From DATJPR01 sp963843525 (GTDB taxonomy: Bacteria; Bacteroidota; Ignavibacteria; UBA10030; UBA6906), in the NCBI GenBank assembly GCA_963843525.1, contig CAWJKM010000010.1:124001-188000 (forward strand): a DNA stretch of 64,000 nucleotides, in the 5' to 3' direction. Made by a program: the position numbers and the translations under genes. The notes beneath the pieces were generated by a model. It ran no database searches and was not told the origin of the DNA. It worked only from the letters and a program-made list of their open reading frames with translations. Positions 41,948-51,121 of the stretch are shown one piece after another. Each line of letters opens with the position of its first letter. Within the stretch, counting starts at the first letter, position 1.

Positions 41948-42286
41948 TCAATCTGCCGGAGCGGCGAAGCGATGGAAGGTGAGGTTGTAACTCTTCGGAT
42001 TCATGTCGTCTGAAGAGAGAACTACCACGGGAAGCCCGCCATCCTGCTCGCACCGGGAAATCCACCGGTAAACAAACTCATCCTCTTCCTGGATGGCACG
42101 GAGAGAAGAACGGATCTCGTCCACTGTCCAGTATTCGCATTCCACTTCGCCGGAATCAGCAGAGGTGCGGGAAGGAAGAATGACAATCGCCCCGGAGCCG
42201 TAGCGGGTACTCTCCTCGGACCACGCCGATTTAAACAATGCGGCGTCTTGCCGGATGATATCCACTATTGCATCGACGTCGATCAT
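41948..42286 (-). CDS. Small hypothetical protein
   Basis: The 112-residue protein starts MIDVDAIVDIIRQDAALFK with a very good AGGAGG site eight bases upstream, which fixes the start at 42286 rather than 42343. It is mixed alpha/beta and acidic, with YWTVDEIRSSLRAIQEEDEFVYRW in the middle and no signal, membrane helix or Cys cluster. No family is recognised. It is separated from serA by a promoter and from metY by 570 bases, so its function is not hinted at by context. Confidence 0.75.
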   Translation of the reverse strand: MIDVDAIVDIIRQDAALFKSAWSEESTRYGSGAIVILPSRTSADSGEVECEYWTVDEIRSSLRAIQEEDEFVYRWISRCEQDGGLPVVVLSSDDMNPKSYNLTFHRFAAPAD

Positions 42287-42860
42287 ACGACCTCCTGCGG
42301 TGCGTGGTCCGTTTGTCCGGCGTGCCGACGAAATCAGCGACACCCGGATCCATCATGTTTCGGGTTTCCGGTCTGTATGCCTCCGTTTTTTGACCCGATC
42401 GGGGCCCTTGGACCCTCTCGTACTCTTCTCTTTGGGGGAACCCCGGAATAGAGACGGGTAACAGCTGTTTTTCCCCCGCGTTCGCACTCCCGGAAAAGAC
42501 ATCCCGGGTGCACCAGGGATACTCCATAATCTCTTTACAACATTAATGCCAGAATAAAGCCGGAGTGACATTCGAGATCAGCGGGATTTTCGTCGAAAGG
42601 ATACGCCGGTTTCTCAAATTCGAGAGTCGCGACGGTATCTCCTGGGAGGGCAGATCAGAAAGAGGAAAGCCTGACTCTTCGTTGTCCTTCCTGGAAGGAA
42701 CGGGCAGAGATCTTCTCCACTCCCACAGCACGCCCTCGTTCCAGAAAAGCTCCGCACAATGCGTTGCCGGTTCCCATCGATCGATTGGCTGTCGATACCA
42801 GAAGGGAACGAAGCGGAGCCGTGCCCCGGTACCGCTCCATCCCGATCACACCCTCGACTG
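42287..42860. other. 570-base gene-free stretch
   Basis: Frames exist on both strands, but none has a ribosome-binding site plus a protein-like sequence. A CGGGAT-rich segment with short inverted repeats lies at about 42430-42510. The region may hold a decayed element; I see no terminal repeats or transposase remnants. A promoter for the 41948-42286 gene must lie here but was not identified. Confidence 0.4.
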
Positions 42861-44177
42861 TTATCGTGCGGCGAGGGACAGGGCCTGATCTACATCGGCG
42901 ATGATATCGTCGATATGTTCGAGGCCGACCGATATGCGGATCATGTCTCCGGTCACACCGGATTCACGCTGTTCGCTCTCCGACAGTTGTTGATGTGTTG
43001 TCGATGCAGGATGAATCACCAGCGTTTTTGCATCGCCGACATTTGCCAGGAGACTGGCAAGTTTCAGGCTGTTGATGAACTTCTTGCCGGCTTCGAATCC
43101 TCCCTTGATTCCGAAGACCAGGACCCCGCCAAAGGCGTTCGGACGCAGGTATCGTTTGGCGCTGGCATGGTAAGGATGGTCTTCGAGTCCCGGATACGCG
43201 ACCCAGATGACTGACGGATTCTTTTTGAGGAAGCGCGCGAGCGCGAGGGCATTGTCACAGTGCCGCTGAGCACGCAGCGAGAGAGTTTCCACTCCCTGCA
43301 GGAGCAGAAAACTGTTGAAGGGACTCTGGCAGGGCCCGATGTCCCGGAGCTGCTCCACGCGCGCGCGAATGATGAACGCAATGTTGCCGAAGGAACTCCC
43401 GGCGCCAAACACGTCCCAGAATTTCATTCCATGATATCCGGGACTGGGCTCGGTGAACAGGGGGAAGTTTCCGTTCCCCCAGTTGAACGACCCCGCGTCG
43501 ATGATCACCCCTCCGATCGAAGTCCCATGCCCGCCGATCCATTTCGTGGCAGAGTGAACGACAATATCCGCCCCGTGGTCGATGGGTCTGCAGATATACC
43601 CTCCTGCGCCAAACGTGTTGTCGACAATGACCGGGATCCCGTGTGCGCTGGCAATGGATTTCAGCGCGGCGAAATCCGGGATATTCAGGCGTGGGTTGCC
43701 GATCGTTTCGACGTACAACGCCTTCGTCTTCTTATCGATCAATTTCCGGAACCCTTCCGGCTCATCTCCGTCGACGAAGCGGACATCGATTCCCAGGCGG
43801 GGCAAAGTCACTTTGAACAGATTGAAGGTCCCGCCGTACAGAAGCGATGTGGAGACGATGTTGTCACCCGCCTGTGCAATGGTGGTGATCGTAAGAAACT
43901 CCGCTGCCTGTCCGGACGCGGTGGCGAGACCGGCGACACCCCCCTCAAGAGCGGCCAACCGTTCCTCGAACACGGCGTTGGTCGGATTCATGATCCGCGA
44001 GTAGATGTTCCCGAATTCCTTCAGGCCGAAGAGGGAAGCCGCATGATCCGCATCGTTGAAGAGGTAAGAAGTTGTTTGATAGATCGGCACTGCGCGGGCA
44101 TTGGTCGCCGGATCCCGCTGTTGACCGGCGTGAAGTTGCAGGGTTTCAAACCGGGGAGTAGTCTTCGCTTCTGTCAT
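42861..44177 (-). CDS. metY: O-acetylhomoserine sulfhydrylase / cystathionine synthase-type PLP enzyme
   Basis: MetY makes homocysteine from O-acetylhomoserine and sulfide. The 438-residue protein is a Cys/Met-metabolism PLP enzyme; the PLP-binding Lys lies in HSATKWIGGHGTSIGG, with SGQAAEFLTI and VETIGNPRLN before it and the C-terminal SVGLEHIDDIIADVDQAL. Its length (over 430) and motifs fit MetY better than MetB/MetC. The start at 44177 has a CAGGAG site; GTG at 44183 is in frame but less likely. No SAM riboswitch is seen in the 78 bases before the divergent promoter. Confidence 0.93.
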   Translation of the reverse strand: MTEAKTTPRFETLQLHAGQQRDPATNARAVPIYQTTSYLFNDADHAASLFGLKEFGNIYSRIMNPTNAVFEERLAALEGGVAGLATASGQAAEFLTITTIAQAGDNIVSTSLLYGGTFNLFKVTLPRLGIDVRFVDGDEPEGFRKLIDKKTKALYVETIGNPRLNIPDFAALKSIASAHGIPVIVDNTFGAGGYICRPIDHGADIVVHSATKWIGGHGTSIGGVIIDAGSFNWGNGNFPLFTEPSPGYHGMKFWDVFGAGSSFGNIAFIIRARVEQLRDIGPCQSPFNSFLLLQGVETLSLRAQRHCDNALALARFLKKNPSVIWVAYPGLEDHPYHASAKRYLRPNAFGGVLVFGIKGGFEAGKKFINSLKLASLLANVGDAKTLVIHPASTTHQQLSESEQRESGVTGDMIRISVGLEHIDDIIADVDQALSLAAR

Positions 44178-44198
44178 GCGCACTCCTGAGAGTTGTGA

Positions 44199-44229
44199 TT
44201 GGGAACATGGACCGGGGTGGTTATTCTTC
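44199..44229 (+). promoter_or_regulatory. Possible promoter of the pyrophosphatase gene
   Basis: TTG at 44199-44201, 20-base spacer and TATTCTTC at 44222-44229. The spacing matches other promoters here, but the -7 element has two mismatches, so the call is weak. Confidence 0.35.
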
Positions 44230-44275
44230 TACGAGATTCGTACATTGAAATACATTGAGGAATGGAGCAAACCGT

Positions 44276-44887
44276 ATGGGATTTCCCCCTCCGTTTTACC
44301 GATGGCGACCCCATCCCTGGCATGGACTCGATCTGGGACCAAATCCACCGGAAGTGGTCCATGCCTTCATCGAGATCACCCCGTTCGATGGAATCAAATA
44401 CGAGGTGGACAAAACCACGGGATACTTGCGCGTCGACCGGCCTCAGCAAACATCCTCCCTACCCCCTTCGTTATATGGCTTCATCCCCCGGACCTATTGT
44501 TCCACCCGGGTGGGCGCCCTTTCTCCTGTTGTGAAAAAGGGAGACGGAGACCCCCTGGACATCTGTGTATTAAGCGAGCGCCCGATCAGCCGGTCCGAGG
44601 TCATTTTGAACGCGCGGGTCATCGGCGGTATCCATATGATCGATCATGGGGAAGCCGACGATAAGATCATCGCCGTTCTGGAAAAAGATTCCGTCTGGGG
44701 CTCGGCAAGGGAGATCACCGATATTCCGGAGGTGTGGATCGAAAGACTCCGGCACTATTTCGCGACCTACAAGATGGTCCCCTCGGCGCCCGCCGAAGTG
44801 TTCATCGAGAGAGTATACGGAGTTGAGCACGCAAGAAAGGTCGTCCAGGCCGCGCATGAAGACTACGATGAAGTTTTCGGTCAATAA
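44276..44887 (+). CDS. ppa: Class I inorganic pyrophosphatase
   Basis: The enzyme hydrolyses pyrophosphate to two phosphates. The 203-residue protein carries the metal-binding motif GDGDPLDICVL, KYEVDKTTG, YGFIPRTYC and the Lys/Tyr-containing C-terminal region VWIERLRHYFATYK. The start at 44276 has a GGAG site eight bases upstream; TTG at 44255 is an alternative. It is divergent from metY and ends in a strong bidirectional terminator. Confidence 0.93.
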   Translation: MGFPPPFYRWRPHPWHGLDLGPNPPEVVHAFIEITPFDGIKYEVDKTTGYLRVDRPQQTSSLPPSLYGFIPRTYCSTRVGALSPVVKKGDGDPLDICVLSERPISRSEVILNARVIGGIHMIDHGEADDKIIAVLEKDSVWGSAREITDIPEVWIERLRHYFATYKMVPSAPAEVFIERVYGVEHARKVVQAAHEDYDEVFGQ

Positions 44888-44909
44888 GCGACCCTCAAAA
44901 GATAAACAC

Positions 44910-44941
44910 AAAAAAGGCCTTCTCTCAAGAAGGCCTTTTTT
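44910..44941. terminator. Bidirectional rho-independent terminator
   Basis: A 13-pair stem AAAAAGGCCTTCT / AGAAGGCCTTTTT with a four-base loop is flanked by A and T runs, so it works from both sides. It serves the plus-strand pyrophosphatase and the minus-strand zinc-ribbon gene, which converge here. Confidence 0.9.
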
Positions 44942-44967
44942 GTTTGATGCGGGAAACAACTCAGGAA

Positions 44968-45132
44968 TCAGATATCCGTCTTGAGGTAGTACGGGAGGCT
45001 CTTTCTCAGCTTTTCCCGCTGTGCTTTGTATTCAAGTTCTCTTTTCTTACAGCGAGGACATCGATACGCCCCACTTGGCCCTTGAAATTCGTTTCCGCAA
45101 AAGCGGCAAACGTTCTGGACTTCCTTTTTCAC
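44968..45132 (-). CDS. 54-residue zinc-ribbon protein
   Basis: The product has CRFC near residue 9 and CPRC near residue 25, forming a four-Cys zinc site, followed by a long basic alpha-helix (KKRELEYKAQREKLRKSL) and a short end YYLKTDI. The layout resembles small nucleic-acid- or ribosome-associated zinc proteins. The start is GTG at 45132, with an AAGGAGG site six bases upstream. It has a long structured leader (transcript start near 45351, about 220 bases) and its own promoter, and it ends at the shared terminator. Confidence 0.82.
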   Translation of the reverse strand: MKKEVQNVCRFCGNEFQGPSGAYRCPRCKKRELEYKAQREKLRKSLPYYLKTDI

Positions 45133-45239
45133 GACAGCCTCCTTCGGGGAGTTGGTAAAAGAACCTTCCTTGGCGATACTAATTATACTTTATAAACACG
45201 AAAGAGTTCCGATAAATGCCCGAACTACCATCGCTGGGA

Positions 45240-45314
45240 CCCCAAAATAACAGAAAAAACGCGCATGAAGATTACTTTTTTTAAATCTTTCGGAATATTG
45301 CGCTGTTATTGGGG
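45240..45314 (-). ncRNA. Nested leader structure upstream of the zinc-ribbon gene
   Basis: Outer arms CCCCAATAACAG and CTGTTATTTTGGGG (RNA sense, 45314-45303 and 45253-45240) pair over 12 bases with a two-base bulge; an inner GCG/CGC step and AAGATT/AATCTT stem (45289-45284 with 45273-45268) lie inside. It is in the transcript from the promoter at 45358-45388. It has no T-run, so it is not a simple terminator. It could be a cis-regulatory or stability element; no known RNA family is recognised. Confidence 0.5.
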
Positions 45315-45357
45315 TTGGATTCCCGTTTTCTGGGGCCGAACTGCACTATTTGACACT

Positions 45358-45388
45358 CAAATATACAAAACTTTTTTGGAGAAGGCAA
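45358..45388 (-). promoter_or_regulatory. Promoter of the zinc-ribbon gene
   Basis: Minus strand: TTG at 45388-45386, 20-base spacer and a perfect TATATTTG at 45365-45358. Initiation near 45351 gives a leader of about 220 bases containing the nested structure. Confidence 0.7.
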
Positions 45389-45394
45389 TAACGG

Positions 45395-46882
45395 CTACTC
45401 ACTTTTGCGCTTTTTTTCTCCGGTCCGGTGCATTTTGTCACTCCCGGCCTTGCGCGCGCTCTCATGGGCGAGCGCCATCCGCGCATCCTCCCACCGATCC
45501 GTGCGAAATGGGACAGCAGGAAGGAATTCGCGGTTATAAAGCGTGCAGCGAACAGTGGGATCCCAGCCGTACCGCACCGCTACGGGATGTGGAACACCCG
45601 GACAGAAAACGACCACCGACCCGCTGAGGACCGACGCTTTGGCGGGATAAAACACCCGATCCTTCCCCGCTACAGAGAATCCCTGAACCATTGAACCCGA
45701 AAGGGACATCAGGCCCCCATCATCATGATCGAACCGTACGACCACCGAGCCCGCTGGCACCATCATCGATCGAAAGATCGGTCCGGTGTCTTCACAGTTA
45801 TCCCCATACACGCGGTGCCGCGCCAGTAAAGCCAGGCGACGGCCGATCTCCGATTCATTCCTCGGATTCTCCGGGCCGCCCATATCCAGAGTGACCACCA
45901 TCCCCGTATGTGGCAAGTGTAGCGCATTCTCCTGCGCCTCACGGATGTATGGCATGCTCTCCGGCGTGGTGTGCCCCGTTCCATGGTTTCCCGACTGAAC
46001 CAGGTAAAAAGCAAGCGACTCGGATTCCCAGTGCGCCCGCCAATCTTCGATCAACGTGAGTAAGACTTCTGCGTATTCTCCCGGCCACCCCACACGGCTT
46101 TCCGATTGGTCCCAGAGCACGCCCCGTAACGGAAAAGGAATGATCGGAGCGATCATTCCATTGAAGTAGGTGCAAGGGCTGCTGACTCCTGCGGAAGAAA
46201 GAATTCCCCGGGTCAGTGCATACCCCCCCGGCATCGCCGAAAGAGCCTCCTTCGACACCCAGGATTCAATCAGGCTTTCCTTCACCCTGCAACTCATGAT
46301 GCCAATGGGTACGCCGAGACGTTCCTGCAGTGCCTGCGCGAAGGCAAATGCTGCAACCGGAGTTCCCGCTCCGCTTGACGAGTCGGGCAGATGCCAACCG
46401 TCGGACGATACAACAGAACAGAGAGTATCGCTCGTCCTCCATTGGACATTGAAAAGTCTAACCAACGGGGCTTGCGAAGAGGGGAGGAAGGAACCTCTGA
46501 TATGTGGCACTTCCCCCATGGTCGTGCCCTCACCTGCGTACAGCCACACCTCGCCAACGAATACGTCGGCGATGCTGATGGTATCGCTTGCCACCACGCG
46601 CAGGGTGTAAGGTCCGCCGGCGACGAGAGGATCGAGTTCAACCCTCCATTTTCCTGCCGCATCGGAAAGCGTACTGCCATAGCAGCCGCCAAGAGAGACA
46701 CGAACAATCGTCCCAGCGGGTGCGAGTCCCCAGACGGGAATCCTCTTCCCCCGTTGCACCACCATGTGATCGGAAAAGAGCGGCGGCAAAGCGAGTGTGT
46801 GCTGTCCGAAGGACGGGACCCCCGACAGGAGGAGAGCGACGACGATGGTGCCCGGACGCGCAATCATGATGACAGAGTCCAT
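45395..46882 (-). CDS. Sialate O-acetylesterase homologue with lost catalytic residues
   Basis: The 495-residue protein is secreted (signal ending PSFGQ) and follows the sialate 9-O-acetylesterase layout: beta domain PLFSDHMVVQRGKRIPVWG, the VGEVWL block, GVLW block and a C-terminal jelly-roll. The nucleophile motif, normally GQSNM, reads GEGTTM (117-122); GVLWYQGESN is GVLWDQSESR (254-263); the His of the HPP.K block is replaced in GGPENPRN (335-342). It therefore probably binds rather than hydrolyses acetylated sugars. The start could also be 46867. It is the last gene of the GH27-GH20 unit. Confidence 0.8.
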   Translation of the reverse strand: MDSVIMIARPGTIVVALLLSGVPSFGQHTLALPPLFSDHMVVQRGKRIPVWGLAPAGTIVRVSLGGCYGSTLSDAAGKWRVELDPLVAGGPYTLRVVASDTISIADVFVGEVWLYAGEGTTMGEVPHIRGSFLPSSQAPLVRLFNVQWRTSDTLCSVVSSDGWHLPDSSSGAGTPVAAFAFAQALQERLGVPIGIMSCRVKESLIESWVSKEALSAMPGGYALTRGILSSAGVSSPCTYFNGMIAPIIPFPLRGVLWDQSESRVGWPGEYAEVLLTLIEDWRAHWESESLAFYLVQSGNHGTGHTTPESMPYIREAQENALHLPHTGMVVTLDMGGPENPRNESEIGRRLALLARHRVYGDNCEDTGPIFRSMMVPAGSVVVRFDHDDGGLMSLSGSMVQGFSVAGKDRVFYPAKASVLSGSVVVFCPGVPHPVAVRYGWDPTVRCTLYNREFLPAVPFRTDRWEDARMALAHESARKAGSDKMHRTGEKKRKSE

Positions 46883-46935
46883 TGGGAGTGCAACCCCACC
46901 GGAAGATTACCGCGGAGAACTCTCCCCTCCGTCCA

Positions 46936-48630
46936 TCAATGCGTCTCGTCGGTGTGCACTTTCTTCCGGTAATCCCGGTAGCTTATCCCCATCTCGTCAA
47001 ACCGCCTGTAATGGTTAAGAAGCCGATCCAGAAATCCCGGGTAATCTTTCCGGGAAGGAGCGGTCCACACGACTTCCGACAGTGCCAGCATGCGGGGAAG
47101 CAGCATGTATTCCGCATGAATCGGCGTCGGGATATATTCTGCCCAGAGGTTGGCCTGCGCGCCCAGGATATGTTTTTGCTTCTCCGGAGAAAGGGCCGCG
47201 GGAACAGGCTCGTAGGAATACACTGTATCAAGTGGCAGGAGGCCTCCACCCGCCAGGGGCTCTCCCGACTCCGATTGATAGTAGTCGAAGTAGCAGTAGT
47301 TCGTCGGTGTCATGACAACGTCATGGCCCTGTTCCGCGGCTTCAATACCTCCCTTTACCCCCCGCCAGGACATCACTGTTGCATTGGGGGCCAGTCCCCC
47401 CTGGAGAATTTCATCCCACCCGATGAGGCGTTTCCCGATGCTGTTGAGATGATTCTCAATTCTTTTGATGAAGTAACTCTGTAACTCCTCTTCATCTTTC
47501 AACCCCTCGTTCCTGATGCGCGCCTGACACTTGGGGCACTTTTTCCAGTTTGCTTTGTCGGCTTCATCTCCGCCGATATGGATGTACTGACAGGGAAATA
47601 ACGCCGCAACCTCGTCAAGGATGTTGTCGAGGAAGACAAAGGTGCTGTCATTTCCCGCGCAGAAAATGTTCGCATTCGGCCAGTAGCCGCCGGGGAGGAC
47701 CGTAAAGGGTCCACCGGTGCAGGAGTATTCCGGATACGCCGCAAGCGCTTCCACCGAATGGGCGGGCATCTCGATTTCCGGAAGAACGGTAATGAACTGT
47801 GCGGATGCATACGCGACGATCTCCTTTACATCCTCCTGCGTATAGTATCCGCCATAGGTTGCCGGTTCTCCCGGCCGCTGGAGTGGACGCTGTGTCCACG
47901 GATCCTGTTCGCGGTCTACCCGCCATGCGCCGACGGAGGTGAGCCGGGGATATTTTTTGATCTCAATCCTCCAGCCGTTATCATCAGTCAGATGCCAGTG
48001 GAAGACATTCATCTTGTACATCGCAAGAAGATCGATGTACCGCTTGATGAACTCCTTGGGGAAGAAGTGGCGTGAAACATCCAGGTGCATCCCCCTCCAT
48101 GGGAACCGGGGAGCATCTTCGATCGCCACGCACGGAATGGGCAGCTGTTTGTGCATTGCCGGATACGGCGAATAAACTCCCGTCGGGAGGAGCTGGAGCA
48201 GCGACTGCAAACCGTAGAAGAGCCCGGCAGGGGTTCTACCGGTAATATGCACCGATGCCGGAGTTACATCCAGCCTGTACCCTTCAGGGCCGGTCACTCC
48301 GGCCGCGGACGAATCGAGGGAGAAGACCACGGAGTTGGAATCGACAACGACCCCGTACACGACTTCGGGACGGATGGGAAAGGATGATGCTACCGCATCG
48401 ATCAGGAATTCCGCCACCTTCCGCACAGCCCGCTCGCCTGCCGGGACGACAATCCGGGTTGAAGGGCTCAGGAAGAACGTCCCGCCCGCGGGCAACATCT
48501 TTTGCGGCATCGGGATGATGGGATAGCGACGGTCGGTCGCTTGTTCTTCCCGGGAAATTTCACTCACCGGGTGGCATCCTGCAAAGAAGAGAATGAAAAG
48601 GAACAGTAACGGGGAGATCGGTTTTCGCAT
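46936..48630 (-). CDS. Beta-N-acetylhexosaminidase lipoprotein, GH20
   Basis: GH20 enzymes release terminal GlcNAc or GalNAc by substrate-assisted catalysis. The 564-residue protein has a lipobox (LFFAGC), the GH20b domain (about 40-165) and a TIM-barrel catalytic domain with GMHLDVSRHF, HWHLTDDNGW and the catalytic Asp-Glu pair in HIGGDEADK (355-356). A small four-Cys cluster KCPKCQARI lies just after it. It is located in the periplasm or outer membrane. It is flanked by GH27 and the sialate-esterase homologue, all in one direction, pointing to glycan trimming. Confidence 0.94.
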   Translation of the reverse strand: MRKPISPLLFLFILFFAGCHPVSEISREEQATDRRYPIIPMPQKMLPAGGTFFLSPSTRIVVPAGERAVRKVAEFLIDAVASSFPIRPEVVYGVVVDSNSVVFSLDSSAAGVTGPEGYRLDVTPASVHITGRTPAGLFYGLQSLLQLLPTGVYSPYPAMHKQLPIPCVAIEDAPRFPWRGMHLDVSRHFFPKEFIKRYIDLLAMYKMNVFHWHLTDDNGWRIEIKKYPRLTSVGAWRVDREQDPWTQRPLQRPGEPATYGGYYTQEDVKEIVAYASAQFITVLPEIEMPAHSVEALAAYPEYSCTGGPFTVLPGGYWPNANIFCAGNDSTFVFLDNILDEVAALFPCQYIHIGGDEADKANWKKCPKCQARIRNEGLKDEEELQSYFIKRIENHLNSIGKRLIGWDEILQGGLAPNATVMSWRGVKGGIEAAEQGHDVVMTPTNYCYFDYYQSESGEPLAGGGLLPLDTVYSYEPVPAALSPEKQKHILGAQANLWAEYIPTPIHAEYMLLPRMLALSEVVWTAPSRKDYPGFLDRLLNHYRRFDEMGISYRDYRKKVHTDETH

Positions 48631-48675
48631 GGTAAATGCTTGGATCGTTGTTGGACAAGGTTCCGGTGAGGTGCA

Positions 48676-50970
48676 TTAGTGAGCTTCTGAGACTTTGATC
48701 AGGGCCGCACTGTGCCGTCCCACCCGTACAGAATACGACCCCTCAAATTTCCCCAGATCCTCCTGTCTCCAGACATCGCGTACACGACACGACCCGGCCA
48801 GGCCGAGTTCCCTCCAGTCGACAACAATGGCCGTCTTTTGCGGGCCGCGGTTGAAAAGCCCGACAGCGAGCGAGCCGTCGGACAGCGGCTTGACCCAGAT
48901 CTCGGTGTCTTTGTTACGCATGACCCTTCGACCCTGAACACCGAGCTGGTCCTGATTGATCTCAAGGACTTCATCGTTGCTGAGCAAACCGTAGGTCAGG
49001 TCATCAAGCCTGGTCATATCGCAGCCGATAAGCATCGGGGCGGCAAGCAGGGACCAGAGAGTGATGTGCGTGAGTTGCTCCTCCGGGGTAAGGCGTGTAG
49101 GATGAAGCTGAGGTCCCCAGCCGACCCAACCGACGACGAGCATATCCGGATCGTTCCAGTGCCCCGGTCCTGCGTATGGTTCATGCCCATTCTGTGCGAA
49201 CCCGATTCCCGACATGCTCTTCCAGGTATCTTCAATATCGCCTGTCGTACGCCAACAATTCCCTCCCAGGGCGTCTCCCCAGGTCCAGACGTTCTTCATG
49301 CCGTACTGACAGAGACTATACACGATGTCGCGGTCCACGGAATCCAGAGCAGCCCTCATCACGCGGTAAGGACGCTCGTACCCCGCCAGCGAAGTATCCC
49401 TGTTGATGTCTCCATAGGAACACCAGTCGTATTTCAGGTAATCAATGCCCCACTCCGCATACTGGCGTGCATCGTCAAGTTCATGCTGATAACTGCCCGT
49501 ATACCCAGCGCAGGTGAGGGGACCCGGAGACGAATAGATTCCCAGCTTCAGTCCGCGGTCGTGGATGGCACGCGACAGTGCCGGCATATCGGGAAACTTC
49601 GCATTCGTATTGATCCGGCCGTTGGCTTTGCGGGGAACACCCCGCGTGAGGGAATCGTTTGAGCCGGGGCGCACCATCCAGCAATCGTCGATATTGATGT
49701 ACGTCCAGCCGTGATTCGCAAGTCCGCTTTTCACCATGGCTTCGGCTGCGCTCAACACTTTGCTTTCGTCGACCGCGGAAGCGAAACAGTTCCAGCTATT
49801 CCATCCGAGCGGTGGTGTGAGCGCAATTCTGTCCCCGACTTCGATCGCGAAGTCTTTGAAGGCCGAACCCACGGCATTGGTCGCTTTGAACACGACCTTG
49901 TACTCCCCGCGGCGATCGATCGCTCCGGTGATTTGACCCGTGGTGGAATCCAGGGTGAGACCTGCAGGTAACCCGTGGACGTCAAACATCATTGGCCGGT
50001 TTCCGGTCGCCGGAATCCGGTAGAGAAACGGATGCCCCGGGCGGACGCCAAACACAGCGGGGCCATTGATCCTCGGTGCCGGACCCTCCTTCGGTGTCAG
50101 GTGCGCGATATCTTCATATTCCTTCCGCCGCTCGTCGAGATACAGTCTGCGCACCTTCTCCAGGTCGGACACAGTCCGGACCACAGGCGGCTCTCCTTTT
50201 ACCGGCGAATCGTTTTCGAGGGCCGTCCGCGCATACGCATTCCAATACCTTCGTCCCAGCGCGGAGAGATCACCCGGTTGCCATTCCATATCGTAGATGC
50301 TGTCGGCGCGTTCCCAGGAGATCTCCAGAAGAGTTTCCGCCCGGGGGAAATCATGTTGGACGTGCTCCCAGATCCCCTCCCTGTTCGGACCGAGCAGGGA
50401 AAAATAGAATGCGGTCGGCCCTTCGCCGTTCGTAATTTTCAGTAACAGCGTGTTCCTGCCCTTCCGGAGTCTGATGTGCGCCGTATCCTGATTCGGGGCG
50501 CACCCGCGGGAAGCGTTGTCCTCCAGGACCACGGCGCCGTTCATCCAGACTTTGATGCCGTCGTCGCTCCCCAGGTAGAGGGTCAGCGTTGTCTCCCTTT
50601 CCGCCCGCACATCCCGGGCGAGATAGGTTGCGCACCAGGTTGCCGGCAGGAGATCGATGACTTTTCCACTCTGCCAGTCTTTTCTCACCATCCACTTCAA
50701 TGGTCCATAGTGCCGGGAAAAGTTGATTTCCTTTTCGGGCGGGAATTTCTCCACGAAGGGCGTGCGAAGCGTGCTGGTGAATGGTCCGATGACATGCCAT
50801 GGACCGAAGAGGGCTTTTTCGAGGCGATTTGCAGCGGATTCCAGTTGCATGAACGATTCAGCCGAGACCCGAACCGTTTCCTGCCAGCTGTCTTGCCTGT
50901 GATACCAGGAGGGTTGCTGGGCAGACGCAACTGTGCCGATAAGCGCGAGAACAACGGGGAGTAGTTTCAT
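48676..50970 (-). CDS. Alpha-galactosidase GH27 with N-terminal binding domains
   Basis: The 764-residue secreted protein has a signal peptide (ending VASAQ), a jelly-roll binding domain (about 60-200, LGSDDGIKVWMNG), a helical linker, an Ig-like He_PIG module (LPAGLTLDSTTGQITG, about 300-380) and a GH27 catalytic barrel starting LGWNSWNCF. The nucleophile Asp lies in YLKYDWC (about 515) and the acid/base in TTGDIEDTW (about 578). Alpha-galactose or beta-arabinose removal is expected. Start 50970 follows a good promoter by 48 bases. Confidence 0.93.
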   Translation of the reverse strand: MKLLPVVLALIGTVASAQQPSWYHRQDSWQETVRVSAESFMQLESAANRLEKALFGPWHVIGPFTSTLRTPFVEKFPPEKEINFSRHYGPLKWMVRKDWQSGKVIDLLPATWCATYLARDVRAERETTLTLYLGSDDGIKVWMNGAVVLEDNASRGCAPNQDTAHIRLRKGRNTLLLKITNGEGPTAFYFSLLGPNREGIWEHVQHDFPRAETLLEISWERADSIYDMEWQPGDLSALGRRYWNAYARTALENDSPVKGEPPVVRTVSDLEKVRRLYLDERRKEYEDIAHLTPKEGPAPRINGPAVFGVRPGHPFLYRIPATGNRPMMFDVHGLPAGLTLDSTTGQITGAIDRRGEYKVVFKATNAVGSAFKDFAIEVGDRIALTPPLGWNSWNCFASAVDESKVLSAAEAMVKSGLANHGWTYINIDDCWMVRPGSNDSLTRGVPRKANGRINTNAKFPDMPALSRAIHDRGLKLGIYSSPGPLTCAGYTGSYQHELDDARQYAEWGIDYLKYDWCSYGDINRDTSLAGYERPYRVMRAALDSVDRDIVYSLCQYGMKNVWTWGDALGGNCWRTTGDIEDTWKSMSGIGFAQNGHEPYAGPGHWNDPDMLVVGWVGWGPQLHPTRLTPEEQLTHITLWSLLAAPMLIGCDMTRLDDLTYGLLSNDEVLEINQDQLGVQGRRVMRNKDTEIWVKPLSDGSLAVGLFNRGPQKTAIVVDWRELGLAGSCRVRDVWRQEDLGKFEGSYSVRVGRHSAALIKVSEAH

Positions 50971-51024
50971 GACGACGAGAGCGAGGGTTAGGGTGACGAA
51001 AGGACCTGCTGCGAGAGGCTCCGA

Positions 51025-51055
51025 CAAATCTAGACCGATTATTGCACAATGTCAA
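51025..51055 (-). promoter_or_regulatory. Promoter of the GH27-GH20 unit
   Basis: Minus strand: TTG at 51055-51053, 20-base spacer and a perfect TAGATTTG at 51032-51025. Initiation near 51018 leaves 48 bases before the GH27 start. The glycan cluster is thus split into at least two transcripts. Confidence 0.7.
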
Positions 51056-51121
51056 CACGGCACGAGGCAATCGCCGGGACGGCACGCCCGTCGGGCGAAT
51101 CGATGCCCGCCGCCATGACGC

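Noticed and set aside
42565..42888. Plus-strand frame of 107 codons in the empty region
   Set aside because: It has no ribosome-binding site, is rich in Ser/Arg with no secondary-structure pattern, and runs into the metY gene on the other strand.
44178..44275. SAM riboswitch before metY
   Set aside because: The gap is under 100 bases and shared with a divergent gene; no SAM-riboswitch core or terminator stem is visible.
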